Assembly: GCA_026545765.1 (NCBI GenBank)
Contig: CM048839.1
Span: 24,428,566-24,492,565 of the forward strand
From: Plantago major
Taxonomy: Eukaryota; Streptophyta; Magnoliopsida; Lamiales; Plantaginaceae
Direction: 5' to 3'
DNA length: 64,000 nt
Shown here: in pieces, positions 24,240 to 35,800 of the stretch
Position numbering within the stretch: position 1 is the stretch's first letter
How the letters are laid out: every line of letters starts with the position of its first letter
Notes under the pieces: generated by a model
What the model was told of the DNA's origin: nothing
Databases searched by the model: none
What the model saw: the letters and a program-made list of their open reading frames with translations, nothing else
Translations under genes and position numbers: made by a program

Positions 24240-25470
24240 CACTGTCGACGACCAATTTTTTGTCGAGTCGTCCAACGCCTTCTCCCGCGACTGCCCACTG
24301 TGGCAGCGGTCGCGGGAAAAGTCGCCGAATTTTTTTAACTTTTTTTTTATTATTATTTATAATAGTTATATTATAATATTGAAGTGTAATGAAGATTTGG
24401 AGTTTAAAATGGTGTTTTTTATTTAAATCGGGATTACAGTACAACAACAACAACAACAACAACAACAACGGTCGGAAATGGAAACTACAATGACAAAAAC
24501 TAACAAACACACAATTTGAACCTAGAACGAACACAGAGACAGACACAAACACGAACGAACACCATTTAAACCGCAACTTCACATGTTGAACTCTGCCTTC
24601 AACATCTCCAAGCCCTCGGGCGGCCTCGTCATAAACGGTCACGAACAGGTTCACAAGGCTTTATCCAATTCCATCTACCCCGGAGAGAACTTGCAGTTCG
24701 AACTCGAAGATTCCGCATGTTGTCCGTCGTGCCTCGTTCCACTTATTCAACATGTGCTTCGAAACATAGTAGTGTACTTTATATTCGTCTCGTTGATGGG
24801 ATCTTCACTTACTACGATGAACATTGAGATGAGTGCAAGATCTTCCTCTTGCGAGAATTTCTTCGGCCCAACGTCGTCATCTGGCGGCCTTCTTTGCAGC
24901 TTTTATTACTTTGCCTTTGGCCTTCCCCCTGGTCAGTGGTGGTGGTTGAGTCTCCGGGATAGATTCCGGAGACTCGTAATTATGAGGGCGGAATGCACCG
25001 GGGAGAGATATGGATCGTACGGTGTATTTGGGTTAGTGTTCGGTTTCGTGGGCGTTTGGGATTGGCTACTAGCACTAGCTTGCGATTGCATGAAGGGTTG
25101 GAATTGGGCGGGATCATTCTCCATCAATCACCTAGCAAGACTCTCGTTTGGATCCATGTTGATGTCGGGAAATGAGAGTGGGAGGGAGTTTGTTTAGAGT
25201 GCTTTGAGTTTAAAAGAGAGGTAGAAGGGTGAAATATAAGGTGTGCAGAAACATATGTTCAGTGGTCTTTATTTATAGATCTCGAAAAAAATATAGTCGT
25301 TGGTATATTTTTTATTTTATTTTTAAATTCAAAATTAAAAAAATTAAATTGGTCGGTCCAATAAGGACCGGCCAAGTGTCGGTGACATAGCCGTTTGGGG
25401 CTGGCCCCATGTGGGGCCCAACCCCAAAAGGCTCCTGATGAAGTCGGTGTACTTCATCAGGTGTGGGCAG
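24240..25470 (-). pseudogene. Decayed Harbinger-type ORF1 (Myb-like) gene with its promoter
   Basis: Minus-strand frames give MDPNESLAR near 25157, then ENDPAQFQPFMQSQ, QTPTKPNTNPNTPYDPYLSP, ESPESIPETQPPPLTRGKAK and, further on, LFVTVYDEAARGLGDVEGR. The Q/P/N-rich start and basic linker are typical of the Myb-like first protein of plant PIF/Harbinger elements. Several frameshifts and stops break it. Upstream, at about 25255-25330, ACCAACG, ATATTTTTTTCGAGATCTATAAATA matches the leader of the Harbinger element at 41080. A 10-bp hairpin CCTGATGAAG/CTTCATCAGG lies at 25434-25461. Element borders were not resolved. Confidence 0.55.
24436..24470. repeat. (CAA)n microsatellite
   Basis: About ten ACA/CAA trinucleotide repeats inside the decayed Harbinger gene. 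Confidence 0.9.
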
Positions 25471-25730
25471 AAATTATGCCATGTTACGATCTTAATACGA
25501 ATATCATACCTATGTTATTTGGAATGAATAATTTCAAGTGGACAGGATCATAGTCTCGTGGCTAGGCATGTGGCTGCTCGCACCTAGCCCCAACTCCCTA
25601 GCCCACCGCTAGCCTATTGTTTGAACTATCTTGGGCAAATAAGTCGAGCCCTGGTTGTCAATGTGAACCTTAAGTTTCGAGGGGAATTAATGCTAGGTGG
25701 CTACGAGACTTTCTTAATTTTTTTTTCTAA

Positions 25731-26070
25731 CTAGTAAATGTCTCGTCGATACTCGACGGGGAAATAGACCCCTCATTATCACAAATCAATATTTTAATTC
25801 GGTTCTTGTTTGTAACTCTAGAGAAATATATCAACATGTGGTGGGAAGTAGAGGCCTAGGTGTGTAAGAGGTTGTACATGCCTCTTGTTTATCATCATAA
25901 AAAAGCACTCCAATATAACTGTATCGATCTGAATTGAGCGGTAACCCGTCTCATTATATGTGCCCATCGTCATTCTAGGAGTGAAAAACTTGTGTCCTGC
26001 ATTGATTTCATGTATAAATGTTGTCTCGATATGCTCCATGGATCATGCTCGGCCCGTTTGGAACCTCGCC
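25731..26070 (-). mobile_element. Helitron 3' end with helicase C-terminal remnant
   Basis: The minus-strand 3' end is CTAG (25734-25731) followed by T, preceded by a hairpin CCCGTCGA/TCGACGAG. Just upstream, minus-strand codons 26039-25818 read RMTMGTYN, then MMINKRHVQPLTHLGLYFP. This is a decayed form of the Helitron helicase C-terminus (typically MTINKSQGQSL-VG-YLP). Terminus and helicase share the same orientation, which supports the call. Only the last part of the helicase is seen. Confidence 0.75.
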
Positions 26071-26084
26071 AAGATAATAAAGTA

Positions 26085-26340
26085 CTTCATCCGTTAGCTT
26101 CCCTTTTTCCATTTTTAACGTCTCAACGAAAACTTCTAATTTTCTTTTTTGTCAATCAGAAATTCAACTTTAACATTATTAAATATATTTAAAAGTAAAC
26201 CTACTAACATTACTCTACTTATCATACTTCCAATATTAAAAATCAATTTGAGGGACCCTTTAACATTATTTAATCTAAAAGTAATACATACCTTATTTTC
26301 TCCACAAAAAAGTAAGTGGTAAGCTATTCCCGGTACGGAG
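26085..26340. mobile_element. Stowaway-like MITE
   Basis: The left end CTTCATCCGTTAGCTTCC and the right end GGTACGGAG are flanked by TA. It borders the Helitron remnant. Confidence 0.5.
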
Positions 26341-26496
26341 TAAGTAGTATTTAGAAAAGGTTATGGGTGTAAAAGTGGTAGAGTGTCGATCCCAATTCCC
26401 AATCCATATATTATAACTGATTCATTCTTATTAAATGTTCCTATCATTTCGACGAAGTATATAGTGTAAGTAGGTTTAATTTCTTATAAAATAGTA

Positions 26497-26707
26497 CTCC
26501 ATCCGTTTCACTAAAAGTGTAACATTTGTGTTGTACATAATTTTTAAGAAAAATGTATAAAAGTATATGTGGTTAATAATGAATAGGAGATATTAATTGA
26601 GTGAAAAATTACGCGTGGGGCAACAAATGCGTGATTAAAAATGAATTTTATTATGAAATTAATTTTCATAAAATGAAATGTAACAATTTTAGTGAAACGG
26701 GGGGAAG
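26497..26707. mobile_element. Stowaway-like MITE
   Basis: Ends CTCCATCCGTTTCACTAAAA and, inverted, CTTCCCCCCGTTTCACTAAAA are flanked by TA. Length 211 bp. Confidence 0.8.
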
Positions 26708-26769
26708 TAAGATATGCTCAAGTCTCAAAGAACTCAAAGATTATATTTGCTAGAGTATCGGGAGTAATT

Positions 26770-27262
26770 AAATGGCGGTGTCTCACGGCCGTCGTCATGT
26801 CTCAATGGAGCACCACGGCCGGCCGTGAGGCACGGCTGGCCCCAAATTCAGCCTTAACAAGACTGAATTTGGGGCCTCGGCCGTCCGGGACGGCCGGGCC
26901 CCACCTTTTAAAAAAAAAATTTTAATTTATAAAGTAATATTAAATAAAAAATGTCAAATTCATTATCCATATCTTGTACTAGATTTGTTCTGATTTTTTT
27001 TCATTCTGATTTCAATCTCAATAAATTATAAAACGAGTTTTAAGAATCCAATTTGAGTAATTTCAACTTCTAAACACTCTTATAATATGTGAAGCAAGCT
27101 AAAAAAAATATAAAAAAAAATACGAAAAAAATAATAAAAAATACTATTCACGGTCGTCCGACGACCTGTTGGACAGTTTTTTTTCTGCAGTGATCGTTAA
27201 ATCAGCCGTCGCTTACGACCGCAACTATTCACGGTCGTCGCGACGACCTATTGGGAGTGGTC
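26770..27262. mobile_element. Non-autonomous Harbinger element related to the 41-kb copy
   Basis: The right end CCTATTGGGAGTGGTC followed by TAA is the complement of the left end of the 41080 element. About 250 bp inside it (ATAAATTATAAAACGAGTTTT, TAAACACTCTTATAATATGT, TATTCACGGTCGTC) matches 44400-44623. The left part is GC-rich with a perfect 14-bp inverted repeat (26838-26851 with 26863-26876). The left terminus was not found. Confidence 0.6.
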
Positions 27263-28050
27263 TAAGTAGGTTCTTCCTAAAACCCTACATCCAGGTAATT
27301 TCTTTTCTTCATTCCACTTCAACTATTTGTGTGTTTCCAGTTTCTTCGTGCTTATTTAGTCTCCTAGCTACTTGTTTATCGGGAGAAATGAAATTGAAAT
27401 GCTTTCGTTTGGTGTTTCCGTTTGTATGTTTGTTTTCGGTACATAATCAATTGGGATTGATTTTTGTTATGGAGTACATTTCAAAATTAACCTGAACAGT
27501 GATTATTGCATCAATCTGATCTTAATTCCTGCACACTAGATGGTTCAAGTCAAGAAATGGGAAATTTAGTAGGCACCTTAGATCTCTTTCTATACATATG
27601 CCTGCCTGATTGTGCCTTATCTTAGTTACTCGATCGATATGGTTGTAATGGTTACTGATAAACCCATTCCGATTGTTACTATTATTTGATTTTAAATCGA
27701 ATGTCAAAATTAGAATACAGTATTGAAACTGTGTTATTGGCTTATATTGTAGAATGGCTCTCTACAACAAATTCGGAAGCATGTTGAGGTCCACAGTCTC
27801 TGCCAGCAGGGTGTCCAATGCCCAATCGTCCATGCTTACCGCCATTCGCTGCATGACTGCCAATCTTTTTGTTGGAGATATTTCCCATCCTTTTTTCTGA
27901 GCCCACGTTAGCTCAATAACTGTATTTGTTTGTTTAGTTTCTCCTATTCTTATGAAATCTCTTGGTTTGCCAGGCCTCTCTTATAACGCTACTAAGGAGT
28001 CTCTGAAAGATGCATTTTCCACCTTTGGTGAAGTTGTTGATGGTGAGATA
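27263..28050 (+). pseudogene. Truncated glycine-rich RNA-binding protein gene (5' part only)
   Basis: Resembles the 5' end of a mitochondrial GR-RBP/GRP2-type gene. A leader (CCTAAAACCCTACATCCAG) ends at a GT donor at about 27296, with its acceptor just before ATG 27754. Exon 1 is 27754-27877 and encodes MALYNKFGSMLRSTVSASRV, a likely mitochondrial presequence, ending TANLFVG. Exon 2 is 27974-28042 (GLSYNATKESLKDAFSTFGE, VVD), the RNP2 and first helix of an RRM. The rest of the RRM with RNP1 and the glycine-rich tail is absent from the next kilobases. The exon 1 donor position reads AT, not GT. Introns are kept, so this is a DNA-level truncated copy, not a retrocopy. Confidence 0.75.
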
Positions 28051-28059
28051 GATTCATCT

Positions 28060-29181
28060 AAATTAGTATGATTCCAATACTAATTAGTCCTGACAATTTT
28101 GTGTAAATGCTGTAGATTGTTTTTAATATCTATGTTTCATTAACCTATTCTCTGCTTTACGACTCCTGAAATTTAAGTGATCATGTACTTGTTGGTGGAA
28201 AGTTTCGTTTGTATGTGCTATACTTTTACTCGTTTTTAAAGGTTATGTACCTGTGATATTTGTCTGTAACATATTAACTGGGAAGGTATCTTATAAAAAT
28301 GTGTTGAGTTTGTGTATGCCTCTGGTCTCTGTCCTACCTATATAGTGGTGGTGTCTTCACAATGGCCTGGAACAGGTGTTGAGTTTGTGTATGCTTGAGT
28401 AGATCTTTCTTTCTTCAAAAGCTAGAAGACTCTTGATACTCATGTTAAGTTGCGGTATGTAACCTCTTCTATTGTTTTCTATGTTTCAATAGCAGTTCTT
28501 TCAAGATCACTAATCAATTTAAGAAATCCTTAGTTCCTTACTGATGCTTATTTTCTTCTTTTGTTAATAAGGTCTTCTATTCAATCATTCCAGCATATTA
28601 CAATTTACATTCATGGGTCAACATAAGATTAAATTGTTTAACAAAGAATTACTAGTAGTCGATTGAGCAGATGACCTGCATTGACATTCTTCTTCAAAAA
28701 GTAGCATAGCCTAATGCTAACTCTTACCCGTGCACTTTCTGTTTGTTCAAAAGCTCGATATCACAAGTTGGTAGCTAAGTTTCAAGCTGCAAAAGTGCAT
28801 GTAAGCACACGTTACATCACAAAAAGTTGTTCCTGAAGTCATTATACAACCAATTACTATATGGATTCTGAGAAGTAGCAAGAAATTAACAGACTATTAC
28901 TAGGAGTTAGCTACTTAGCTCATAATCATCCGACCAATGAGTTTATCGCAATGTAACAACTCCACGAGGAAGTCCCAAACGAGAAACTTATATATAGTTA
29001 GCTCTATCATCTATGGTGTTCAAGATGAAACCTTGTTCACCAGACAGTGATCTAAGAACCAAAAATCTATCTGTACAACTCTTCACTCCTTTACAAATGC
29101 TTGTTGGAAATACAAATGATTCGACTGAGGCCTTTAACAATCAGTTATTGGTCTCTAAGTTGTAACATATTGTTCTGAGTA
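28060..29181. other. Intergenic after the truncated RNA-binding gene
   Basis: GTGTTGAGTTTGTGTATGC occurs twice (about 28301 and 28376). No RRM remainder, transposase or RNA gene was recognised. Confidence 0.45.
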
Positions 29182-29186
29182 GTTGC

Positions 29187-29654
29187 TGTTGGTGATTTTA
29201 GTGTCATCAACTCATTTTAGTAGTAATGTGATTTACTAGAGACCGATGCGATCTCACGTTAAGGCTCGGAACGAGTTCGGGTAGTGCGGAGTGCACGCTT
29301 GTTGAGCTAACGAGTTATCGACCGCAAATACGAATCGAGGGCGGAGCCTACATGGGTCGGGCAGAGCCCCGACACGGGGTTGCAAGGGGCGGAGCCCCTG
29401 GCTGGGTTGCTTCGATTTTGTACTTCTAAAGATTGGAGGAATCGGTCTCCAGAAAAAAAATACGAAACTCTAACATCCTCTCTACTTTCTGATCGAAATT
29501 CATATAGCCTGAATTAGATTGCCTTCTTGGATTATCCCCGCAAGGAATTCGTGTAACCCAGGCTGTAAATTGGGTCGAATTATCTTGTTTGGAAAGTGAC
29601 TACACGATCCAAAGAAGTTTCCAGGATTATCACCACCCAGAATTTTCCCCAACA
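29187..29654. mobile_element. Solo LTR fossil
   Basis: A 468-bp block begins TGTTGG and ends CCAACA, flanked on both sides by GTTGC (29182-29186 and 29655-29659). It has no internal region, so it is a solo LTR left by recombination between the two LTRs. A GC-rich part contains GGGGCGGAGCCCC. The superfamily cannot be told from the LTR alone; 5-bp duplications fit copia or gypsy. Intact target repeats suggest moderate age. Confidence 0.8.
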
Positions 29655-30091
29655 GTTGCACAATATTTTTCATGGTATCTTACGGGGTAAAATAGATAAA
29701 TTATACTCCAGGTTGTACCTTGTATAGTTTATATACTCAACATTGGCACCGTATAAAATTTATACCTTAAATCAACCATCCATTTAAACATTGTACTCCG
29801 ACCAATTTTGTCATCAGAAAATGGCGCGTGTTGTTCAAACGTCGGCACTGTTCACACGATAGATGGGCAAAATAGATAAATTATACTCTAGGTTACACCT
29901 GATATAGTTTATATACTCAACATTGCCACCTTGTAAAATTTACACCGTAAATCAACCACCCGCTTAAACATTATACTCCTGCCAGTTTTGTCATTAAAAA
30001 AATGGCGACACGTGTCGAGTTGTGGTTAAATCTGTAACATTTTATTTTTAAGAAATGTAAAATAATGTTTTGAACTGTATAAAAAATAGTA

Positions 30092-30346
30092 CTCCCTCCA
30101 TTTCAGAAAAAGTGTTACATTTTACTATTCTGCGGTCAACTGTCTCCGCGTTTGACCACAATTTACTCTTAAACGATATTAATAAATAAATTATTAAAAT
30201 TATATAATGAAAATTTAGTAATTAAAATTTTATTATATGATTTTATTAAATTGTTTACTATTATCGTTTATGAGTAATTTGTGGTCAAACTCGAAACGAT
30301 TAATGGTCAAAGTCAAAATGTAACACTTTCTCTGAAATGAAGGGAG
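30092..30346. mobile_element. Stowaway-like MITE nested in the Mutator-like element
   Basis: It has the same CTCCCTCCATTTCAGAAAAAG end and core as the 18646 copy, with TA on both sides. It must be younger than the surrounding element. Confidence 0.85.
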
Positions 30347-30479
30347 TATTAAATTAATATATACTTCCACTAATTAAAAAATGAAAAAAAAATATGGAAG
30401 CTTGACAAATTAAAAAAGAAAAAACAAAGATTAGCAAAAATGTCAGCTGTACATTCAATCAACTGACCGGACATGTGTG

Positions 30480-31030
30480 AGATGTACTGTTGGGATTAAA
30501 TATCTCTCTTCAAAATTAGTATGAATTACCACGAAATAAAGTTTGTGCTTTAGAAAAAAATATCTGAGATAGCTTCATCCGAGGAGCTTCTTCCGAGAGG
30601 CATCTTACCCGCTACAGTTTATAACGCTCAGAGAATCACATCCTGGGAAAGGGCGACTTTCCACCTGCATGTAGCTACGGTCCGAGGACCCAACACAAGG
30701 ACTCTACGGTTGACACGTGGACGTCTTGCTATCTAGGGCAGAGACCCCAACCAGGGGCATCTAGGCTCACTTATCAAGGTGACCAAGTTACTTAGTTATA
30801 TGCTTGCTTTCAATATTTACCTCCGAGGAACCCAGAGCATACTGCTCGGACCCCATCAATTGAGTCTAAGACTGGTCGATCCAAGGCAGGCTAGTTTAAC
30901 AGACTAACCCCCCTCTTAAATTAATTGTGCAGGATTCAAGGAACACTTTCCGAGGAGCCTGAACAGAAGACCAATCTTTCAGAGGAGCTACTATTTTCTA
31001 GGCTTTCCATAGACTTATTTTTACTTTTTC
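30480..31030. other. Unidentified GC-richer insert inside the Mutator-like element
   Basis: It contains recurring CCGAGGAGC/CCGAGGAACCC/TCCGAGGACCC strings and differs in composition from the AT-rich arms. There are no long frames. It could be a captured or nested sequence; I do not recognise it. Confidence 0.35.
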
Positions 31031-31698
31031 AACATGTTTTTATCTTCATCATGTACGTTTAATTTGGGTGTATTACTAAACAAAGGAAAATAAATGTATA
31101 ACTTCCTAAAATGATGGAGCTTCCTGCCATGCTTTCCATAGAAGAAAATAATTAAAAAATTATAATAATTGAGGATTGAGGGCTAAAAGCAATTAAATTT
31201 GACGTTATAAGTTTTTAATATTTTTTTTAATTTTTTTTAATTTTATATTTGATTAATATATTTTTTCATCTTTATTAAATCAAACTTTCATAGTTTTATA
31301 AATTTTTTATGGTGTTTTAAATTTATTTTTCCATGTTCTGATGACAAATTGACCGGAGTATGATGTTTAAAGAGATGGTTGATTTAAAGTTTAAATTTTA
31401 TACGGTGGCAATGTTGAGTATATAAACTATATATAATGTACAACCTGGAGTATAATTTATCTATTTTACCTCGAGATTAGTTCTGCAAGTGACACGTGTC
31501 TAGCGCGTAAATGGTGCCGGCGTTTGAACAACACGCGCCATTTTGTGATGACAAAATTGGTCGGAGTATAATATTTAAACGGATGGTTGATTTAAGGTAT
31601 AAATTTTATACGGTGTCAATGTTGAGTATATAAACTGTACAAGGTACAACTTGGAGTATAATTTATCTATTTTACCCGTATCTTACGTGAGAGATGTC

Positions 31699-31945
31699 TA
31701 ACGAATCCCATACCACTATCGTTTTGCAGTTTTGCTAGTGGGTTTTCCAGTTTAATTTGTTACTATTCCATCAGTTTAAATTAGAGACACTGGTTTATGA
31801 TTTGCTAAGACCACACCGTGGTAAAAGTCGACCCTAGCGCATGCACCTAGGGTCGAACAAATCTCATACGACTATCGTTTTGCTAGTTATTGGTCTAGAA
31901 GATGTCGATGATCCGGTTTTTCCAGTTTAAATTGTTACTATGACT
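31699..31945. repeat. Two direct repeats upstream of the F-box gene
   Basis: AACGAATCCCATACCACTATCGTTTTGC..TTTTCCAGTTTAATTTGTTACTAT (31699-31766) recurs at about 31856-31940 with an insertion of roughly 20 bp. Confidence 0.7.
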
Positions 31946-32662
31946 ATCTTCCCTAATACTTCATCAGTTGAGTATGCTACTAGTAGATCAGGAATTTGAA
32001 TGGGACTCAGATAGTACGGAGTATTTCATATCCCAAGAATTTTGGAGGGAATTGTCACACACTTTTCCCGCCAATCCAATTTGAGTTTCTTCAAACATCT
32101 CTCCAGTCCTGAATTTAACCTCACCTTCTTCTCCAAATTCAATTCACCCCAAATTCACCTGAAGAAATGTCTGACATTCCGACCAATGTGTTTCACGAGA
32201 TACTCAGGCGCATGCCTGTCGATTCCCTATTCCGGTTCAGGTCCGTTTGCAAGTCATGGCGTCGCATAATCGACAACTCTGACTTCACTGAACTCCACAT
32301 TCACAATGGAATGGGCGAAAACACTCTTCTTCTCAGAAGTAACACTGGTAAGGTCTTCTTGTTACCTCTGACTTCCTTGATTTATGGTAGTGATGATAGC
32401 TGGGTTACTCATGTTGTTGCTAAGAATATCGAAAATCCTGTCGGTCCATGTGTACCTAGTCTCCCTGTTCCTACTTGCAATGGTCTGCTTTTGATTTCGT
32501 CTTCTAAGAAAAACTCTGTTTGGCTAATCTGGAATCCATTTACTAGTGAGTCCATAAAGGTACCACCGCTAGACCTTGACTCTACTTACTGCGGGTTAAT
32601 TTGGTTATGATGAGCAAAATGATGATTATAAGGTCGTGAGGGTTGTTGAGCCTCACACGTTT

Positions 32663-32808
32663 TCTCAAGGGAACCAATTAGAAGTCAGTTAGGATTAGGA
32701 TTTATGTTCTGTTCTATTTTCTATTTAAGCAAGAGATTAGTTTCTCAAATTGCATTGTATTCATTATTCAATCATCAATATACGAGAGTGATTCTTCTTT
32801 CTTTCACA
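32663..32808 (+). repeat. Left LTR of the copia element
   Basis: 146 bp from TCTCAAGGG to TTTCACA, directly followed by the primer-binding site. Confidence 0.9.
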
Positions 32809-35800
32809 TGGTATCAGTTTACGGAAAATTCTGATTTCCGTGAACCTTCTTTCGATCTTTTCTTCCGCACAATAATCTGGTTTCTGTTCGATTAACAGAG
32901 CTTGTTCAGTTTTTCAATCTTGGATACGTTTTTCGTTCACGATCGTTTATATTGTTGGTTCGATTGACGGCCATTCTTGATCAATTGTTGAAGTTCTCTA
33001 TTCGATTCATCAATGGCGTCTTCAAGTGCTGTTAGTCAATCTTCCAATACTCGTAACCTTGATCCGGCTGTAAATCCGAGCTCTCCATATTTATATCATC
33101 CGTCAGATCACCCTGGCCTCAATGTCATCTCTGTAACCTTCAATGGCGAGAACTATGTCTCATGGAGCAAAGCCGTTATACGCGCCTTACAGGTAAAGAA
33201 CAAACTCCCTTTAATTGATGGCAGTTTACCCGTTCCTAGCATCACTGATAATGTTCTTTATGCGGCTTGGGAGAAGGCTAATGCCTTGGTACTTTCTTGG
33301 ATTAATTTGTCCTTGGATGACTCTGTTAAGAACAACCTGTTATATTTTACCTCTGCACGAGATGTTTGGGTCGATCTTCAAACTACTTACATGAAATCTG
33401 ATGGCCCTAGAGTTTTTCACTTGGAGATTTAAAAAATCTCTTAGTAATCTATCTAAAGGTTCTTTGAGTATCACACAATACTATAATATGTTTAAAGGCA
33501 TTTGGGATGAGTATGTGAGTTATAGACCTCTCTTTAAATGCAATTGTGGTGCATTAGCTGCTTGCAAGTGTGACTTGGTTCAATTAGCGTCCCAGACTCA
33601 GCAAAAAGATGCTGTGATCAAATTTATGGTTGGCCTAAACGAGTCCTATGTGAATCTGCGTAGCCAAATTTTGCTACAGAAGCCCATTCCATCTTTGATA
33701 CAAGTATATTCCATACTGTTACAGGAAGAGGCACAAAGAAGTCTATATACACCTGCCTTGAGCTCTCCAATGGACAACACTGCAATGCTTGCCAAGTCTG
33801 GTGTTTACAGATCCCCTATGCGAGATCCACAAGTCACGCCTCAGACAAATCCACGAGACAAACCAAAACGAAAGTGCACCAATTGTCAAATGACCAACCA
33901 CACTGCCGACACTTGCTTCCAATTGATTGGATATCCACCTGGTTGGCGAACTTCTAAAGCTGCTAGAAAGCCATCTGCAAATCTGGTCGATGGTAGTGGT
34001 TATGCGGATATGGGTGATAATCCGGTTATTGATCCGGCTCTGGTGTAACAGTTCAATCAATTTTTGGCCTTTCAAAGGCATTCGCAGCAATACATTCCCA
34101 CAAATCCTCATGACCAGCCTCACTCAGCCAACATCGCAGTTGCAACATTGCCGACTGATCCTTCTGAGATTAACACCACAGGTTTGCATGGCTCACACTG
34201 TTGCTTTACTGCTTATAGTAGTAAACATATGACCTCTTGGATTGTTGACACTGGGACAACTGACCACATGATTTGTGATATGGTTCTTTTCACTTCTATG
34301 CCCATACCTATTCATGTTCTTATTAGTCTACCTAACAAAAATTCCACTATAGCTACTTACATGGGTGACATTCAAATATCTGCTGATTTGGTATTGAAGA
34401 ATGTGTTATATGTCCCTAGCTTTACATATAACTTACTTTCTATCAGCAGCTTGACCAAGAGATCTCACTATCATGTGTTATTCAGTGCTACGAGATGTAT
34501 ATTATTCAAAGCTGAGAATTTTGTCTTGCAGGACAACATACCATTCAAAGAGATTGGTCTTGCTGAGCAAAAGAATGACTTATATCATCTGAATTTTAAG
34601 CCTTCCCAAGCTACTGCCTTGCATCATCCTGTCCGCAATCACATTAGTCCGGTACTTGTGCCTATGACTGTTGCGGCTTCTTCTTTTTCTGGTGTATCTC
34701 ATGCTTATTCTACGGTTTCAGATGTAAACTTGTGGCATCTAAGACTAGGCCATACATCTTTTCAATGTATGTCTAAGATACCTACTATACCTTCTCAATG
34801 TAAACCTTCAGTTCCTTGTGATGTTTGCCATTTTTCAAAACAAAAGCGCATCTCTTTTCCTGTCAGTACTTCTGCTACTACTTCTCCCTTTGATCTTGTA
34901 CACTGTGATATATGGGGACCTTATGCTACACCTAGTAGTCAAGGATATAGATTCTTCTTGACAATTGTTGATGATTACACTAGGTGTACCTGGATCTATA
35001 TGATGAGACATAAATCAGAAGTTCACACTCATATGACACATTTTTACAACATGGTGTGCACTCAGTTTGGCTATAAGATTAAATGTGTCAGGTCCGACAA
35101 TGGCATGGAATTCATTATGCGTAGTTTCTATAATTCAACTGGCATAATACATCAATCATCTTGCGTGTACACTCCTCAGCAGAATGGGGTGGTTGAAAGG
35201 AAGCATCAACACTTACTTCAGGTCGCTCGATCATTGATTTTTCAATCCAACCTTCCTTTACAATACTGGAGTGATTCTATTCTAGCTGCAGCTCATATCA
35301 TCAACCGACTACCATCACATGTTTTATCCCAGAAGACACCTTATGAGATGCTACACAATAAACCTCCTTCTTATGACCACCTTCGAGTCTTTGGATGTTT
35401 ATGTTATAGTAGCTCCATCAAGGAGCACAGACACAAGTTTAGTGCTCGATCTGATAAATGTGTTTTTCTTGGCTATCCTATGGGTATTAAGGGTTACAAA
35501 CTCCTTCATTTAAAATCCAACAAGATTATTATATCTAGGGATGTTTATTTTTATGAATCAATATTCCCTTATAACATTAGTACTCAGGATAAGCCAACCA
35601 CCACAACACATGAGGAGTCTGTGTATTCTTTGATTGATTCTACTCTACCTATTCAGAATCTTGGTACTCCAGTTGCTATGCCTCCTGATGTCCCAGATAT
35701 TCCTGTGGTTGAATCTTCTCCTGTACATGAGCCACTCGTTCAGCGTTTTTGCTCAGATCTTCCTCTTTCTGATCCTCAATCGTCAGATACGGCAATAGAA

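Larger units (their letters stand above)
29685..31677. mobile_element. Mutator-like element with long TIRs
   Basis: The ends GGGTAAAATAGATAAATTAT are inverted copies. Inverted similarity runs about 300 bp inward on each side, and within each arm the ~190-bp unit (ATACTC, AGTTTATATACTCAACATTG, AAATCAACCA) occurs twice. GTATCTTACG flanks both sides (29675-29684 and 31678-31687), a 10-bp duplication typical of MULEs. No transposase is seen. The interior holds a nested MITE (30092-30346) and a GC-richer 0.5-kb stretch. Confidence 0.85.

Noticed and set aside
24583-25197. 204-codon plus-strand frame
   Set aside because: It is the antisense of a Harbinger ORF1-like sequence whose minus-strand frames carry recognisable protein composition.
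27877-27973. U12-type AT-AC intron in the GR-RBP fragment
   Set aside because: The sequence after AT does not fit the U12 donor consensus and the intron ends in AG. A mutated GT donor in a dead copy is simpler.
32042-32269. 75-codon frame ahead of the F-box start
   Set aside because: It runs out of frame through the F-box. The MSDIPTNVF start at 32167 fits the family.
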